56,515 nucleotides of DNA, from contig CANQZJ010000006.1 in assembly GCA_947628315.1 (NCBI GenBank), positions 1-56,515 of the forward strand. Direction: 5' to 3'. The position numbers were made by a program, and so were the translations under genes. This DNA comes from an uncultured Oscillospiraceae bacterium (lineage in GTDB: Bacteria; Bacillota; Clostridia; Oscillospirales; Oscillospiraceae). The notes under the pieces are model-generated. The model was not told where the DNA came from. It searched no databases and saw only the letters and a program-made list of their open reading frames with translations. Below are positions 14,188 to 21,691 of the stretch, one piece after another (position 1 is the first letter of the stretch; every line of letters begins with the position of its first letter).

Positions 14188-14997
14188 TCAGTTCAGGGCC
14201 GTCAGCAGCTGCTTCCAGGTGTCCTTGCCCACAATGCCGTCCTGGGACAGGCCCAACTGCTTCTGCAAGCCGATGACGCCGGCCTTGGTCGCGTCGCCGA
14301 AGGCGCCGTCGACCTCAATGCTCTTGTTGATGCCCCGGGCGAATATCAGCCGCTGGATGGTCTTGACCTCCGGGCCGGCGCAGCCCTTGGACAGCTGGTG
14401 CAGGCCGATGTCCTTGTAGACCACCGCGCCGTACTGGTCCGCAGGAGGCAGCGCCGGGTCGTCGCCGGACGACGCAGCATAGGCGGGCCGGATATAGCCG
14501 TAGATGTAGGTGTCGGTCAGCAGGTACGACCGCTTCTTGCACATGTTGGAGCTGTTGCCCTCAATGGTGTAGACGTAGGTCTTGTCGACGGCATACACCA
14601 TGCCGGTATGCACCCGGGAGCCGTTCTTCGTGAACACGATGATGTCACCGGGCTGCGGGGTGAAGGACCCGCGGCGGCCCTTCATGCTCGCCGGCGCGGC
14701 GTCATAGACCTGGCCGCAGTTCGTGTACGGCCATACCCCATGCATGATGGCCTTGGCCTCCGTCGCGCTGTTGCCGCACGCCTCGTAGATGGCGAGGCTC
14801 ACCTGCATGGCACACCATGCCGCCTCCGGGCCGTTCAGGCCGCATTTGTACCCGGCATAGGTGTAGTTGTTGGAGCCAGCGTTCCGCGTGAACACGGACT
14901 TGTCCCGGCTGGTGGAGTAGGCAGACGTGGCCTTCTCCATATAGCCGATCCAGTATTCCATGGCCACAACGGCCTGGGCTGCTGTACATTTGCTCAT
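14188..14997 (-). CDS. CHAP-domain endolysin with peptidoglycan-binding domain
   Basis: This enzyme should cut the host cell wall at the end of the lytic cycle. The CHAP catalytic domain spans about residues 20-165. Its likely catalytic Cys is Cys62 (EAAWCAMQVS) and the His is His130 (GSRVHTGMVY); TPQPGDIIVF is the family strand before the His. A peptidoglycan-binding domain of type 1 follows (GCAGPEVKTIQRLIFARG, then VDGAFGDATKAGVIGLQKQ). There is no signal peptide, so release depends on the holin upstream. Total length 269 residues. AAGGAGG precedes the ATG. Confidence 0.92.
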   Translation of the reverse strand: MSKCTAAQAVVAMEYWIGYMEKATSAYSTSRDKSVFTRNAGSNNYTYAGYKCGLNGPEAAWCAMQVSLAIYEACGNSATEAKAIMHGVWPYTNCGQVYDAAPASMKGRRGSFTPQPGDIIVFTKNGSRVHTGMVYAVDKTYVYTIEGNSSNMCKKRSYLLTDTYIYGYIRPAYAASSGDDPALPPADQYGAVVYKDIGLHQLSKGCAGPEVKTIQRLIFARGINKSIEVDGAFGDATKAGVIGLQKQLGLSQDGIVGKDTWKQLLTALN

Positions 14998-15015
14998 GGC
15001 CTTACCTCCTTAAAC

Positions 15016-15040
15016 CTGCATTTTTTCGTCAAAAATGCAG
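15016..15040 (-). promoter_or_regulatory. hairpin in the endolysin leader
   Basis: CTGCATTTTT and AAAAATGCAG form a perfect ten-base stem with a five-base loop, between the holin gene and the endolysin ribosome binding site. There is no T run after it, so it may be an RNA processing or translation-control element and not a terminator. Confidence 0.5.
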
Positions 15041-15060
15041 ATAACGGCGGAATAACTTGC

Positions 15061-15342
15061 TCAAATTCCGTCATTACCTGCATCTATGTTTGTATCGTCG
15101 GACTGCCGGGCCGACTTCTTCTTCCTTGCTTGGACGAACACCTTGGCGACCTGGATGGCCCCCATAAAGCCACACTCGCCGGTGAACGCCCGGTAGAACT
15201 CTGTGACGAGGGTGTCGGGGATGGCCTGGTACTGCTCGTATATCCGGATCATCTTCACCGTGAACACGATGACGGTGATGAACACGACGACGAGCATGAC
15301 GGTCAGCGTCCCGACGCCGCTCCCCTTCTCATGCTTTCCCAT
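15061..15342 (-). CDS. holin-like small membrane protein (93 aa)
   Basis: A single membrane segment (VGTLTVMLVVVFITVIVFTV) follows a short charged N-terminus (MGKHEKGSG). The C-terminus is basic (VQARKKKSARQS). GGAGG precedes the ATG at 15342, which overlaps the end of the LLH-type holin gene. Position directly before the endolysin suggests a second holin or a holin partner. Confidence 0.65.
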   Translation of the reverse strand: MGKHEKGSGVGTLTVMLVVVFITVIVFTVKMIRIYEQYQAIPDTLVTEFYRAFTGECGFMGAIQVAKVFVQARKKKSARQSDDTNIDAGNDGI

Positions 15343-15919
15343 CGACGGGCACCTCCGAGGGGCCCGCGCCAGTCTCCGGCGACGGGTTGCCGCCATCCTC
15401 GCCGATCAGGGCCTTCAGCACCTTGGCAAAGCTGTCGTCCAGGCCAAGCACGGCGGCCTCCACCATATTGTCAATCTCCTCGGTAATTTCGATGCCGCGG
15501 GCACGCAGCAGGCCCAACACATACTCCTTCTTGGCCTGCTTCGCTATCTGGCCCGCGTCGCCCTTCTGTTCGGCGCCCTGTACCAGGCCGGCGATCAGCG
15601 AGCGCAGGTGTTTCTCCTCCAGCCAGGGAATGACCGTTTTCTTCAGGAACGGGACGACCACGATGGTGACGACCGCGGAGATGACAGCCAGCACCAGCTT
15701 CACGCCGGCCGAGATGACATCCATGATAGGGTCGCCAGTGGGCTCATCCTCGGACAACACCGCGTCGACGACATCGTTCACGTCGATGTCGGTCGCAGCA
15801 GCGTCCGCCGGGATGCCGGTATCGGGGCCTTCGGGCGCAGCCAGGGCCGGGGCGCAGATGGCCGCCAGCAGGCAGCTGCACATGGCCAGTGTCACGATCA
15901 TGCTCAGAATCTTCTTCAT
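15329..15919 (-). CDS. LLH-family holin (196 aa)
   Basis: The protein has an N-terminal signal-like segment (MKKILSMIVTLAMCSCLLAA), an acidic linker, a second membrane segment (VISAGVKLVLAVISAVVTIV) and a long helical C-terminus (QAKKEYVLGLLRARGIEITE). The second segment plus a helical tail containing the ALI/EDG region is typical of phage LLH holins, which permeabilise the membrane for the endolysin. GGAGG lies eight bases before the ATG at 15919. It could be annotated as superfamily 6 holin. Confidence 0.75.
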   Translation of the reverse strand: MKKILSMIVTLAMCSCLLAAICAPALAAPEGPDTGIPADAAATDIDVNDVVDAVLSEDEPTGDPIMDVISAGVKLVLAVISAVVTIVVVPFLKKTVIPWLEEKHLRSLIAGLVQGAEQKGDAGQIAKQAKKEYVLGLLRARGIEITEEIDNMVEAAVLGLDDSFAKVLKALIGEDGGNPSPETGAGPSEVPVDGKA

Positions 15920-15943
15920 GGGATATTCCTCCTTCAAAAAATT

Positions 15944-16213
15944 TCAGGTCGAGCCAAAACGCCCGGCCTGTTTTTCCAGATCGTCGATGCGGTGGTTCGC
16001 CACCTTGATCTTCTCCTCCTGGACCTCGGTGCGCTCCTCCAGCTTGTAGGTGCGCTCCACCAGGTTGTTGTGCGCCTGCACCTTCATCTCCAGCTGCTCC
16101 AGCCGGTAGGCGATGAGCGCGGTCGACTTCTTGTTGGCGAAGTACGCGCCGATGCCGGCACCGCCCACACTGGCCGCGCCAGCGATGAGCGCGACGATGA
16201 TACCCTCACTCAT
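15944..16213 (-). CDS. XhlA-like membrane protein (89 aa)
   Basis: One glycine-rich membrane segment (GIIVALIAGAASVGGAGIGA) is followed by a helical, charged tail with heptads (YRLEQLEMKVQAHNNLVERT). The order is reversed compared with classic XhlA (tail first), so this may be a different holin accessory family. GGAGGGC precedes the ATG at 16213. It lies between tail and holin genes. Confidence 0.6.
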   Translation of the reverse strand: MSEGIIVALIAGAASVGGAGIGAYFANKKSTALIAYRLEQLEMKVQAHNNLVERTYKLEERTEVQEEKIKVANHRIDDLEKQAGRFGST

Positions 16214-16475
16214 GCTCCTGCCCTCCATTTGCATTAAGCGTACTCGGGACGGACGAATCAGGAAGCGGAGGCGGTGCCTCCGGACTGATCTCTCCGCCAA
16301 CGGCGGAGTCTATCGCCTTTACCTCCTCGGTTATAGCGGCGGCCCGGGCCGTGGCTTCTTCCACTCCCGGGCCGGTCAGGTATGCCTGCTCGACAATTCC
16401 GTACAGGTCGTAAATCAGGTCAGACTGGTCCTTGATGACGCGCCGCATGCGGTCGATGACTTCGAGGTTACTCAT
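16206..16475 (-). CDS. hypothetical tail/lysis region protein (89 aa)
   Basis: The first half is helical (MSNLEVIDRMRRVIKDQSDL) and the second is Pro- and Ala-rich. It starts inside the end of the XkdX gene and its stop overlaps the next start. No family is recognised, though small helical proteins after XkdX are common in this type of tail cluster. Confidence 0.6.
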   Translation of the reverse strand: MSNLEVIDRMRRVIKDQSDLIYDLYGIVEQAYLTGPGVEEATARAAAITEEVKAIDSAVGGEISPEAPPPLPDSSVPSTLNANGGQEHE

Positions 16476-16626
16476 CGAGATAGCCCTCCCCGGTGATCTC
16501 CTCGTACTCCTCGGGCGTGATACCCTTGCCGGGCTTCGCCTCGTTCAGAGCCACCCACCCACGCAGCGTCTCCTTGGTGATGTAGCCCTTCTTCCACTTG
16601 GCCGCCAGCTCCTCTTTCTTACTCAT
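16468..16626 (-). CDS. XkdX family protein (52 aa)
   Basis: The product fits the XkdX pattern: KWKKGYITKETLRGWVALN followed by ITPEEYEEITGEGYLDE. XkdX proteins lie near baseplate genes in PBSX-like and related phages and are of unknown function. The ATG at 16626 follows a GGAGGGCC box. The last codons overlap the next gene. Confidence 0.85.
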   Translation of the reverse strand: MSKKEELAAKWKKGYITKETLRGWVALNEAKPGKGITPEEYEEITGEGYLDE

Positions 16627-16640
16627 GTCCGGGCCCTCCT

Positions 16641-16904
16641 TTACAGCATAGCGATTGCCAGCTCCAGGGCGCTCATGCTCTGCTGGATGCCCTGGACGGC
16701 CGGCGAGGTCATCTGCTCGTACTCAGCACGGGTATATTCCCGCTGCTCGTACACCCACTGCGTAAACTCCTCTCCGGTCATGGTGTCGGGCTCCGTCTCC
16801 TGCCGGATGTTCCGCCGCTCGTACACGGTGGTCTGACTGGAGACGGTGTCCACCTCCGGGGGGCGTTCCTCCCGGCTGTCATGCACAATATGCCAGTCTA
16901 TCAT
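16641..16904 (-). CDS. hypothetical tail-associated protein (87 aa)
   Basis: Starting MIDWHIVHDSREERPPEVDT, with the later segment EEFTQWVYEQREYTRAEYEQ and a hydrophobic end (SALELAIAML). GGAAAGG precedes the ATG, which lies inside the end of the reverse transcriptase gene. Its place before XkdX matches XkdW in PBSX, but I see no clear similarity. It does not look like the DGR accessory protein Avd, which is a longer four-helix bundle. Confidence 0.6.
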   Translation of the reverse strand: MIDWHIVHDSREERPPEVDTVSSQTTVYERRNIRQETEPDTMTGEEFTQWVYEQREYTRAEYEQMTSPAVQGIQQSMSALELAIAML

Positions 16905-18048
16905 TTTCCATCCTTTCCCGCTTCGCAAGCACTGAGATGCGGCGCCTGCAATAGCGCATTGACACGTTCGGCTTGATGTACTTCTGGAAATACTTGTATG
17001 TGTTCGTGTGGTCGAACCACCCCTTGTAGGCAAGCATCGTCGCGGCGTCGATACGCCGGCAGCGACGTAGGCGGGCCATGCGGAGCGCCTTGGCCCTGGC
17101 ACGCTCCAGTATACCCTTCCTCATCGTTATCCTGTTCCTGTGCACGACGTAGCCCAGGGCGTTTATCGGTCGCCCTCGGTCGCGCTTTTTATCCGGCTTT
17201 CGCCTGGGCCCGGCGTAGTACCGGGACGGATCATCGCGGCGCGGTGGCCTTTGGAACGGCTTCGGCTCGTACTCATAGCGGAACACCTGCCAGCCCTCGT
17301 TGAGGTGCATGTGCAGGCGTTCGCTCAGGAACTCCTCGACGGCATCTACCATCGCGTGCAGCTCCTTCTTGTTCGTGGAGAACAGGTACAGGTTGTCGAC
17401 GAACCGCAGGTAATGGTCCGGCTTCAACTGCTGGACGATGTAGTAGTCCAGCGACGATATGTAGAACGTGGCCAGCCAGGGGCTGGTGTAGAATCCTTTC
17501 GGCAGGCCGGGGCCGGAGTTGTCGATGACCCTGAACAGCACAGACAGGAACCGCTTATCGCGGATGGTTTTTGACAGCATCTTCTTCAGCAGCTCAAGGT
17601 CGATGCTGTCGTAGTTCTTCTTCACATCCAGCTCTGCGACGTAGAACTTCTTCCCGTGGTACGAGTCTGCCCACCGTTTCAGCGCTCGGGCAGCGAACAG
17701 CGCACCGCGCCCTTTCAGGACGCCGCACGCATAACGGTATGTCCTCGGGATGATGATCTTCTTGAGCTGTCGCACCAGCATGTGATGAACGATCTGCTCG
17801 CAGTCCCAATTCGGCTTCTCAATGGTCCGCTCTTTCTTGTGGCTCCCCTCCCGCCGGGTCTTACGTGGATGGTATGGGGGCTTCCACACAGGCAGATTCT
17901 TCTTGATCTCAGCGGCCTTCGCTGGCTTATTCGCCAGCGCCCGCTTCACCGCCGACCGCTTCTTCTTCCGCTTGGCGGCCTCCTCGATGGACGCTTCTAT
18001 CTCCTCGTTCTCGGTCATGGCCTCGTACAGGCCGTTGAAACTTTTCAA
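16879..18048 (-). CDS. DGR-type reverse transcriptase (389 aa)
   Basis: This RNA-directed DNA polymerase should copy the template repeat RNA with errors at adenines and pass the cDNA to the fibre gene. Motif A is LDVKKNYDSID (Asp141), motif B GLPKGFYTSPWLATFYISSLD region (181-201), motif C RFVDN (215-219), and a motif E-like segment is ALGYVVHRNRITMR. The TTG start at 18048 has AGGAAG six bases upstream; no ATG competes. Odd points: FVDN instead of YxDD, and SP where DGR enzymes usually have SQ in motif B. The first 80 residues are a very basic extension. No maturase or endonuclease domain is present. Confidence 0.9.
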   Translation of the reverse strand: MKSFNGLYEAMTENEEIEASIEEAAKRKKKRSAVKRALANKPAKAAEIKKNLPVWKPPYHPRKTRREGSHKKERTIEKPNWDCEQIVHHMLVRQLKKIIIPRTYRYACGVLKGRGALFAARALKRWADSYHGKKFYVAELDVKKNYDSIDLELLKKMLSKTIRDKRFLSVLFRVIDNSGPGLPKGFYTSPWLATFYISSLDYYIVQQLKPDHYLRFVDNLYLFSTNKKELHAMVDAVEEFLSERLHMHLNEGWQVFRYEYEPKPFQRPPRRDDPSRYYAGPRRKPDKKRDRGRPINALGYVVHRNRITMRKGILERARAKALRMARLRRCRRIDAATMLAYKGWFDHTNTYKYFQKYIKPNVSMRYCRRRISVLAKRERMENDRLAYCA

Positions 18049-18163
18049 GAGGGTCTTCCTTTCTTATTCCCTTCACGGCCCTGGGCGGCTCCAGCCGCTT
18101 ACTAGCCGTGCCTCTATACAGGATAATTTTCAGCTAGGGCTGCGGAAATACGGTCACATTGTT

Positions 18164-18180
18164 GGAGCGGCAACCGCTCC
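18164..18180 (-). other. hairpin in the TR-to-RT spacer
   Basis: GGAGCGG and CCGCTCC flank a three-base loop, 18 bases downstream of the template repeat on the minus strand. In the Bordetella phage DGR the RNA following TR binds the reverse transcriptase, so this stem may belong to that RNA. It lacks a T run. Confidence 0.55.
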
Positions 18181-18197
18181 GTACAAATGAAAGGAAA

Positions 18198-18309
18198 AAG
18201 ATGGCGAGGCCCCGATGTTCCAGTTCGCCCTGGACGCCGCATTGTTGCAGTTCAGGTAGCGGGCGCCGCATTGGGAGCCGTTGTTGCAGTTGCCCCCGGC
18301 GATAGCCAC
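18198..18309 (-). repeat. DGR template repeat (TR)
   Basis: The 112-bp segment matches VR at +255 bases with no gap. Of 23 minus-strand adenines in TR, 17 differ in VR; all 89 other positions agree. Read in the VR frame, the adenines fall in 14 codons, eight of them AAC or AAT (Asn), which can vary at two positions without giving a stop. It lies between the fibre gene and the RT gene, in the same orientation. It should be transcribed as a non-coding RNA template. Confidence 0.97.
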
Positions 18310-18407
18310 CCAGGCACAACGGGCCACAGACGTGAGCCGTATTCCCTACAAAACTCAGAGATTTGCGTTCAGCTTCTTTCGCGCTGCCGGCGGTCACGAA
18401 GGCTTCT

Positions 18408-18427
18408 CCGGGGGATGAATCCCCCGG
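18408..18427 (-). other. hairpin downstream of VR
   Basis: CCGGGGGAT and ATCCCCCGG form a stem of up to nine pairs with a very short loop, 25 bases after the end of VR and just past the fibre stop codon. Hairpins or cruciforms in this position assist mutagenic homing in studied DGRs. It lacks a T run, so a terminator role is less likely. Confidence 0.7.
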
Positions 18428-18432
18428 ACCCC

Positions 18433-20301
18433 CTAAATAGAGGGACCTTCACAAGAAGGCGAGGCCCCGAAGATCCAGTGCGCCCCGGACGCCGCAGCGT
18501 TGCAGAGCAGGGAGCGGGCGCCGCAAGGGGAGCCGCTGTCGCAGGCGCCCCCGGCGAGAGCCACGGCGGTGATGCCCTGGTTCCACCAGAAGAAGTCGCC
18601 GTCGTTCGTGGAGTCGTTGCCATCGAAGGGTCCGATGGGCACGCGGCCCAGCGGCGAGTTGCAGGTGTTGTGCTGCCAGCCGGAGCCGGATGCTGCCAGC
18701 CCCTCCAGGCTCTTGCTGATCGGGGTGTACCCCACGCCCGTCAGGTTGTACCCGCCGCCCTCCGGGGTCATCTTGGCCAGGTACACGCCGCCGCGCTGAA
18801 TCAGGCCCACGAGGCGGTCCCAGCGGCCGCCCCAAAAGCTCTCGACGTGGAACACCTTGACCTGCTGGGTCGTGGTGTTGTAGCCGAAGAACTGGCCCAT
18901 CTTCATCAGGGTGCCAGTCTGGAGGTGGCCGTAGTGCTGCTCCGCGTTGTTGACATAGCCGCTCGTCTGGCCCTGGCCGAAGGCGTTCTGGCTGTGGTCA
19001 TTCTTGGAGATGAGTGTGCACAGGTCGGCGATCAGCTCATTCAGGGCCCAGGAACGGATGTTCCAGAGTGCGCCGTTCTTCTTGGCAGCGTCGATCTCAG
19101 CCTGCGCCGCGATGCTGTACTGCGGGTACTGCCCGGCAATAGACCGCAGGCGGCCCTCAGTGTCCAGGCAACCCTTGAAACACGGGGCGTAGGTCACGCG
19201 GGCGATCTTGCCGTCGGTTCGGGTGTGGGCGTAGGCTTTGTAGCTGTCATCGTACTGATCCTCACAGAACACCGTGTACTCGTAATCGCCTTCCTCCCAG
19301 CGTTTTACCCAGACCAACGGGAAGGCGGCCATGGCGTTCATCGTGCTGGTCAGATCGGACACAGCGGAGTCCGCCGCCGTCTCGCCCAGCTTCTTCGTGT
19401 AGTCGTTCGGGTCGAGCCTGTACGCCTCAGTGCCGTCCAAGTTCAACATGCACGGGTAGTTGTCGCGCACGAGCCAGATGTCCTGCCAGCTCCCGTAGTT
19501 GAACGAGCCGCCGGAGAAGTCCATCTTGGCCGGGGTCATGCTCTCGGCGTCGTAGATGTACTCCACGCGGTCGAACGAGTTGGCCTCGGACTTCTTGATG
19601 CGGTAGCCGTACCGCTTGGGGCGCTGGCCGGTCAGCGTAAGCAGAATCTTCTCCGCGGACTCCTTCACCCCGGCCACGTCCGTCTTGACCCCAGCGACAT
19701 CTGTTTTCACACCAGCCACATCGGTCTTGACGGCTCCGACATCCTCCTTCACGCCAGCAACATCGGTCTTGACGGTGCCAACATCTTCCTTTACGCCAGC
19801 CACGTCCTCCTTCACGCCTGCGACATCAGTTTTCACCGTGCCGACATCAGACTTCACATCGGCAACGTCAGTTTTCACGCTGCCAACATCCGTCTTTACC
19901 CCGTCGACATCCTCCTTGATCTGGGTCGCGTCGGTTTTGAGCTGCGCGGTATCGGCAAGAATTTTCTCCGTGTCCTCCTTGACGGGCGCGGTCGCCTCGG
20001 CCGCGGCCTTCTCCGCGTAGGCGTACACGTCCGACTTCTTGCCATGCGGGTCATAGTCTTCCGCTGACATGTCTCCGACGCCCATATCGCCCTTGGCCGC
20101 GACGAGCATCCAGTCCTCGCCCTCGGTCGGGGTCACGCCGATCACGTCCCGCTTGGCAACGTAGCTGCTGCCCTCGTGCTGTACCAGGTCGAGCCGCGTG
20201 TACTGAGTTTCGGGGTCGTAGGGCCCCTTCGGTACGACTGTGACCTTCCCCAGCGGAGTCGAGACCTGACCCTCCAGGTTATTCCTTGCCATTTCCGGCA
20301 T
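18433..20301 (-). CDS. receptor-binding tail fibre diversified by the DGR (622 aa)
   Basis: Residues 1-75 resemble a small carbohydrate-binding module of the phage fibre type (GPYDPETQYTRLDLVQHEGS, then SYVAKRDVIG). Residues 95-215 are a coiled coil of seven-residue repeats (VKTDVAG/VKEDVGT). The C-terminal 400 residues end in a C-type lectin-like fold: FFWWNQGITAVALAGG, CGARSLLCN and HWIFGASP. The variable repeat covers residues 580-616. ATG 20301 has GGAGG nine bases upstream. The protein should sit at the tail tip and bind the host surface; the DGR changes its contact surface. Confidence 0.92.
   Translation of the reverse strand: MPEMARNNLEGQVSTPLGKVTVVPKGPYDPETQYTRLDLVQHEGSSYVAKRDVIGVTPTEGEDWMLVAAKGDMGVGDMSAEDYDPHGKKSDVYAYAEKAAAEATAPVKEDTEKILADTAQLKTDATQIKEDVDGVKTDVGSVKTDVADVKSDVGTVKTDVAGVKEDVAGVKEDVGTVKTDVAGVKEDVGAVKTDVAGVKTDVAGVKTDVAGVKESAEKILLTLTGQRPKRYGYRIKKSEANSFDRVEYIYDAESMTPAKMDFSGGSFNYGSWQDIWLVRDNYPCMLNLDGTEAYRLDPNDYTKKLGETAADSAVSDLTSTMNAMAAFPLVWVKRWEEGDYEYTVFCEDQYDDSYKAYAHTRTDGKIARVTYAPCFKGCLDTEGRLRSIAGQYPQYSIAAQAEIDAAKKNGALWNIRSWALNELIADLCTLISKNDHSQNAFGQGQTSGYVNNAEQHYGHLQTGTLMKMGQFFGYNTTTQQVKVFHVESFWGGRWDRLVGLIQRGGVYLAKMTPEGGGYNLTGVGYTPISKSLEGLAASGSGWQHNTCNSPLGRVPIGPFDGNDSTNDGDFFWWNQGITAVALAGGACDSGSPCGARSLLCNAAASGAHWIFGASPSCEGPSI
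18453..18564 (-). repeat. DGR variable repeat (VR)
   Basis: The last 112 bp of similarity to TR lie inside the fibre gene. Compared with TR the encoded changes include Asn to Ala (twice), Asn to Asp, Ser, Leu, His and Ile, Gln to Pro, Tyr to Ser, Arg to Gly, Ile to Leu and Ile to Phe. One Asn codon is unchanged and one change (Pro) is silent. The 3' end is GC-rich and nearly invariant, as expected for the site where homing begins. Confidence 0.96.
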
Positions 20302-21454
20302 ACAGTACCACCTCCAAATATCCATCGTCTGTGAGCCGGAAGTCCGGCCCGTCGTACTCGTCGTCGGTGCACATGTAGAGCACGCCGTCGACCATATCAA
20401 CGAAGAAGGCCGCGTAAAGGATGTTGCCGCGAGCCGTCCAGCCCGTGTCCTCATAGGCTGACGACTCGCTGCTCCAAATCCACCAAGTACCGTTCTGGAT
20501 GATCGGCGGGTGCGTGGCCGCGTCAACGGCATCCTCAGTGGCCTCCTGCGCTTCCTTCATCATTTGCTCATGTTCTTCGACCCGGCCGGCCTCGGCTTCG
20601 ACCCGGCTAGACTCTGCTTCCTGGCGGGCCGTCTCATTGGCCTTGCGGTCAGCCTCGTTCTGCTCTCTGACCTTTTCTGCCGCGACGCGGGCGGCTTCCT
20701 GGTCGTTGCGGGTATCTTCATCGGTGGCCCGCTGAGCTTCGGCGGCCGCCCGGTCATCCTCCGCGGACTCCCGTGCCTCCTCATTCGACTGGCGGGTGGT
20801 CTCGGCGGCAGCCCGGTCGCTTTCTGCTGACACGCGGCCCTGCTCAGCGGTATCACGGCCTTCCTCCGCTGTGACGCGCCCAGCTTCGTTCTGAGTGCGG
20901 GTTTTCTCAGCGGTATCTCTGCCCTCCTCTGCCGCCTGCCGCAGCGCCTCGGCTTCGTCAGCCTTGTTCCTGGACTCGTCAGCTTCTTTGGCGGCGGTGT
21001 TGGCCTTTTCGGTCGCTGCTTTGGCCTCCTCAGTTGCCTTCTGCGCCTCCTTGGTAGCTTCGGTCAGAACCAGGAACTCGTTGTCGCTCGCAACAGCCTT
21101 CCCGACAGGAGCCTTCTCGACCTGGATACGGAACGACAGGACGGACAGCACCTCGTCGCCCTTCATCAGGGACACGTCGGCGTCGACCATGCCGGGGCAT
21201 GCCAGGGCCTGCTCAGTCAGCTCAACCGTGACGGTGCCATCCTCGTTGATGGTGGCGGGGTTGAATACGCTCTTGCCGTCCTCCTTCAGGGCCCGGAAGT
21301 ACGCCGTCACCCCCTCCTCCGGCTTTATCTTCTCGCCGTCGGCGGTCATCGCGATCTTCACGAACCGGGTGATATTGTCAGCCTGCTTCGCGTTGATGTA
21401 GCGGTAGGTGTTCTGGCTGAAGATGTCCAGCTCCAACTCCTGTATGTACTGCAT
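20279..21454 (-). CDS. BppU-like baseplate upper protein with long coiled coil (391 aa)
   Basis: Residues 1-115 match the N-terminal domain of phage baseplate upper proteins (NITRFVKIAMTADGEKIKPE, then GMVDADVSLMKGDEVLSVLS). Residues 130-300 are a very Ala/Glu-rich coiled coil with an 11-to-14-residue rhythm (AEEGRDTAE, AETTRQSNEEARESAEDD). The last 80 residues form a compact domain with Trp pairs (TWWIWSSESSAYEDTGW). It would connect the tail tip to the fibre. The stop overlaps the start of the fibre gene. Confidence 0.82.
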   Translation of the reverse strand: MQYIQELELDIFSQNTYRYINAKQADNITRFVKIAMTADGEKIKPEEGVTAYFRALKEDGKSVFNPATINEDGTVTVELTEQALACPGMVDADVSLMKGDEVLSVLSFRIQVEKAPVGKAVASDNEFLVLTEATKEAQKATEEAKAATEKANTAAKEADESRNKADEAEALRQAAEEGRDTAEKTRTQNEAGRVTAEEGRDTAEQGRVSAESDRAAAETTRQSNEEARESAEDDRAAAEAQRATDEDTRNDQEAARVAAEKVREQNEADRKANETARQEAESSRVEAEAGRVEEHEQMMKEAQEATEDAVDAATHPPIIQNGTWWIWSSESSAYEDTGWTARGNILYAAFFVDMVDGVLYMCTDDEYDGPDFRLTDDGYLEVVLYAGNGKE

Positions 21455-21468
21455 CGGGTGTCACCTCC

Positions 21469-21678
21469 TCAGAACATCTCGTAGAGCTTCACAGACCATA
21501 CGCCGGTCGCAGGATCATACTGCACCGGGACACCCAGGGCCCGGAGGTCCTCACCGTACCGCTGGTTCTTCTGCTCCAGCTCCATACGCTCCACGGGGGA
21601 AGCCATGCGCCATGCCGCGCTGTTGCGCTTCATCTTCTCGACGATCTCCTGCACGGTCTGAAGTGTCTTGGTGTTCAT
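21469..21678 (-). CDS. hypothetical small baseplate-region protein (69 aa)
   Basis: The product reads MNTKTLQTVQEIVEKMKRNS and later LGVPVQYDPATGVWSVKLYEM. AAGGAGG precedes the ATG at 21678. Small proteins of this size between Tal and the upper baseplate protein are frequent in related phages; no function is known. Confidence 0.65.
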   Translation of the reverse strand: MNTKTLQTVQEIVEKMKRNSAAWRMASPVERMELEQKNQRYGEDLRALGVPVQYDPATGVWSVKLYEMF

Positions 21679-21691
21679 TGAGACCCCTCCT

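Noticed and set aside
16641-16904. The 87-residue protein after the reverse transcriptase as Avd.
   Set aside because: It is shorter than Avd, not a four-helix bundle by pattern, lies downstream of the RT and precedes XkdX, as tail proteins do.
16879-18048. Reverse transcriptase as part of a group II intron or retron.
   Set aside because: There is no maturase or endonuclease domain, no intron RNA structure and no msr/msd-like repeat pair, while TR/VR with adenine-only differences are present.
18134-18397. Minus-strand reading frame across the template repeat, which could look like a small Arg-rich gene.
   Set aside because: It is in a different frame from the VR gene, has no ribosome binding site, and the DNA is explained as the DGR template RNA.
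19670-19930. Regular 21-bp repeats resembling a CRISPR array.
   Set aside because: The units are in frame, encode a coiled coil and have no unique spacers.
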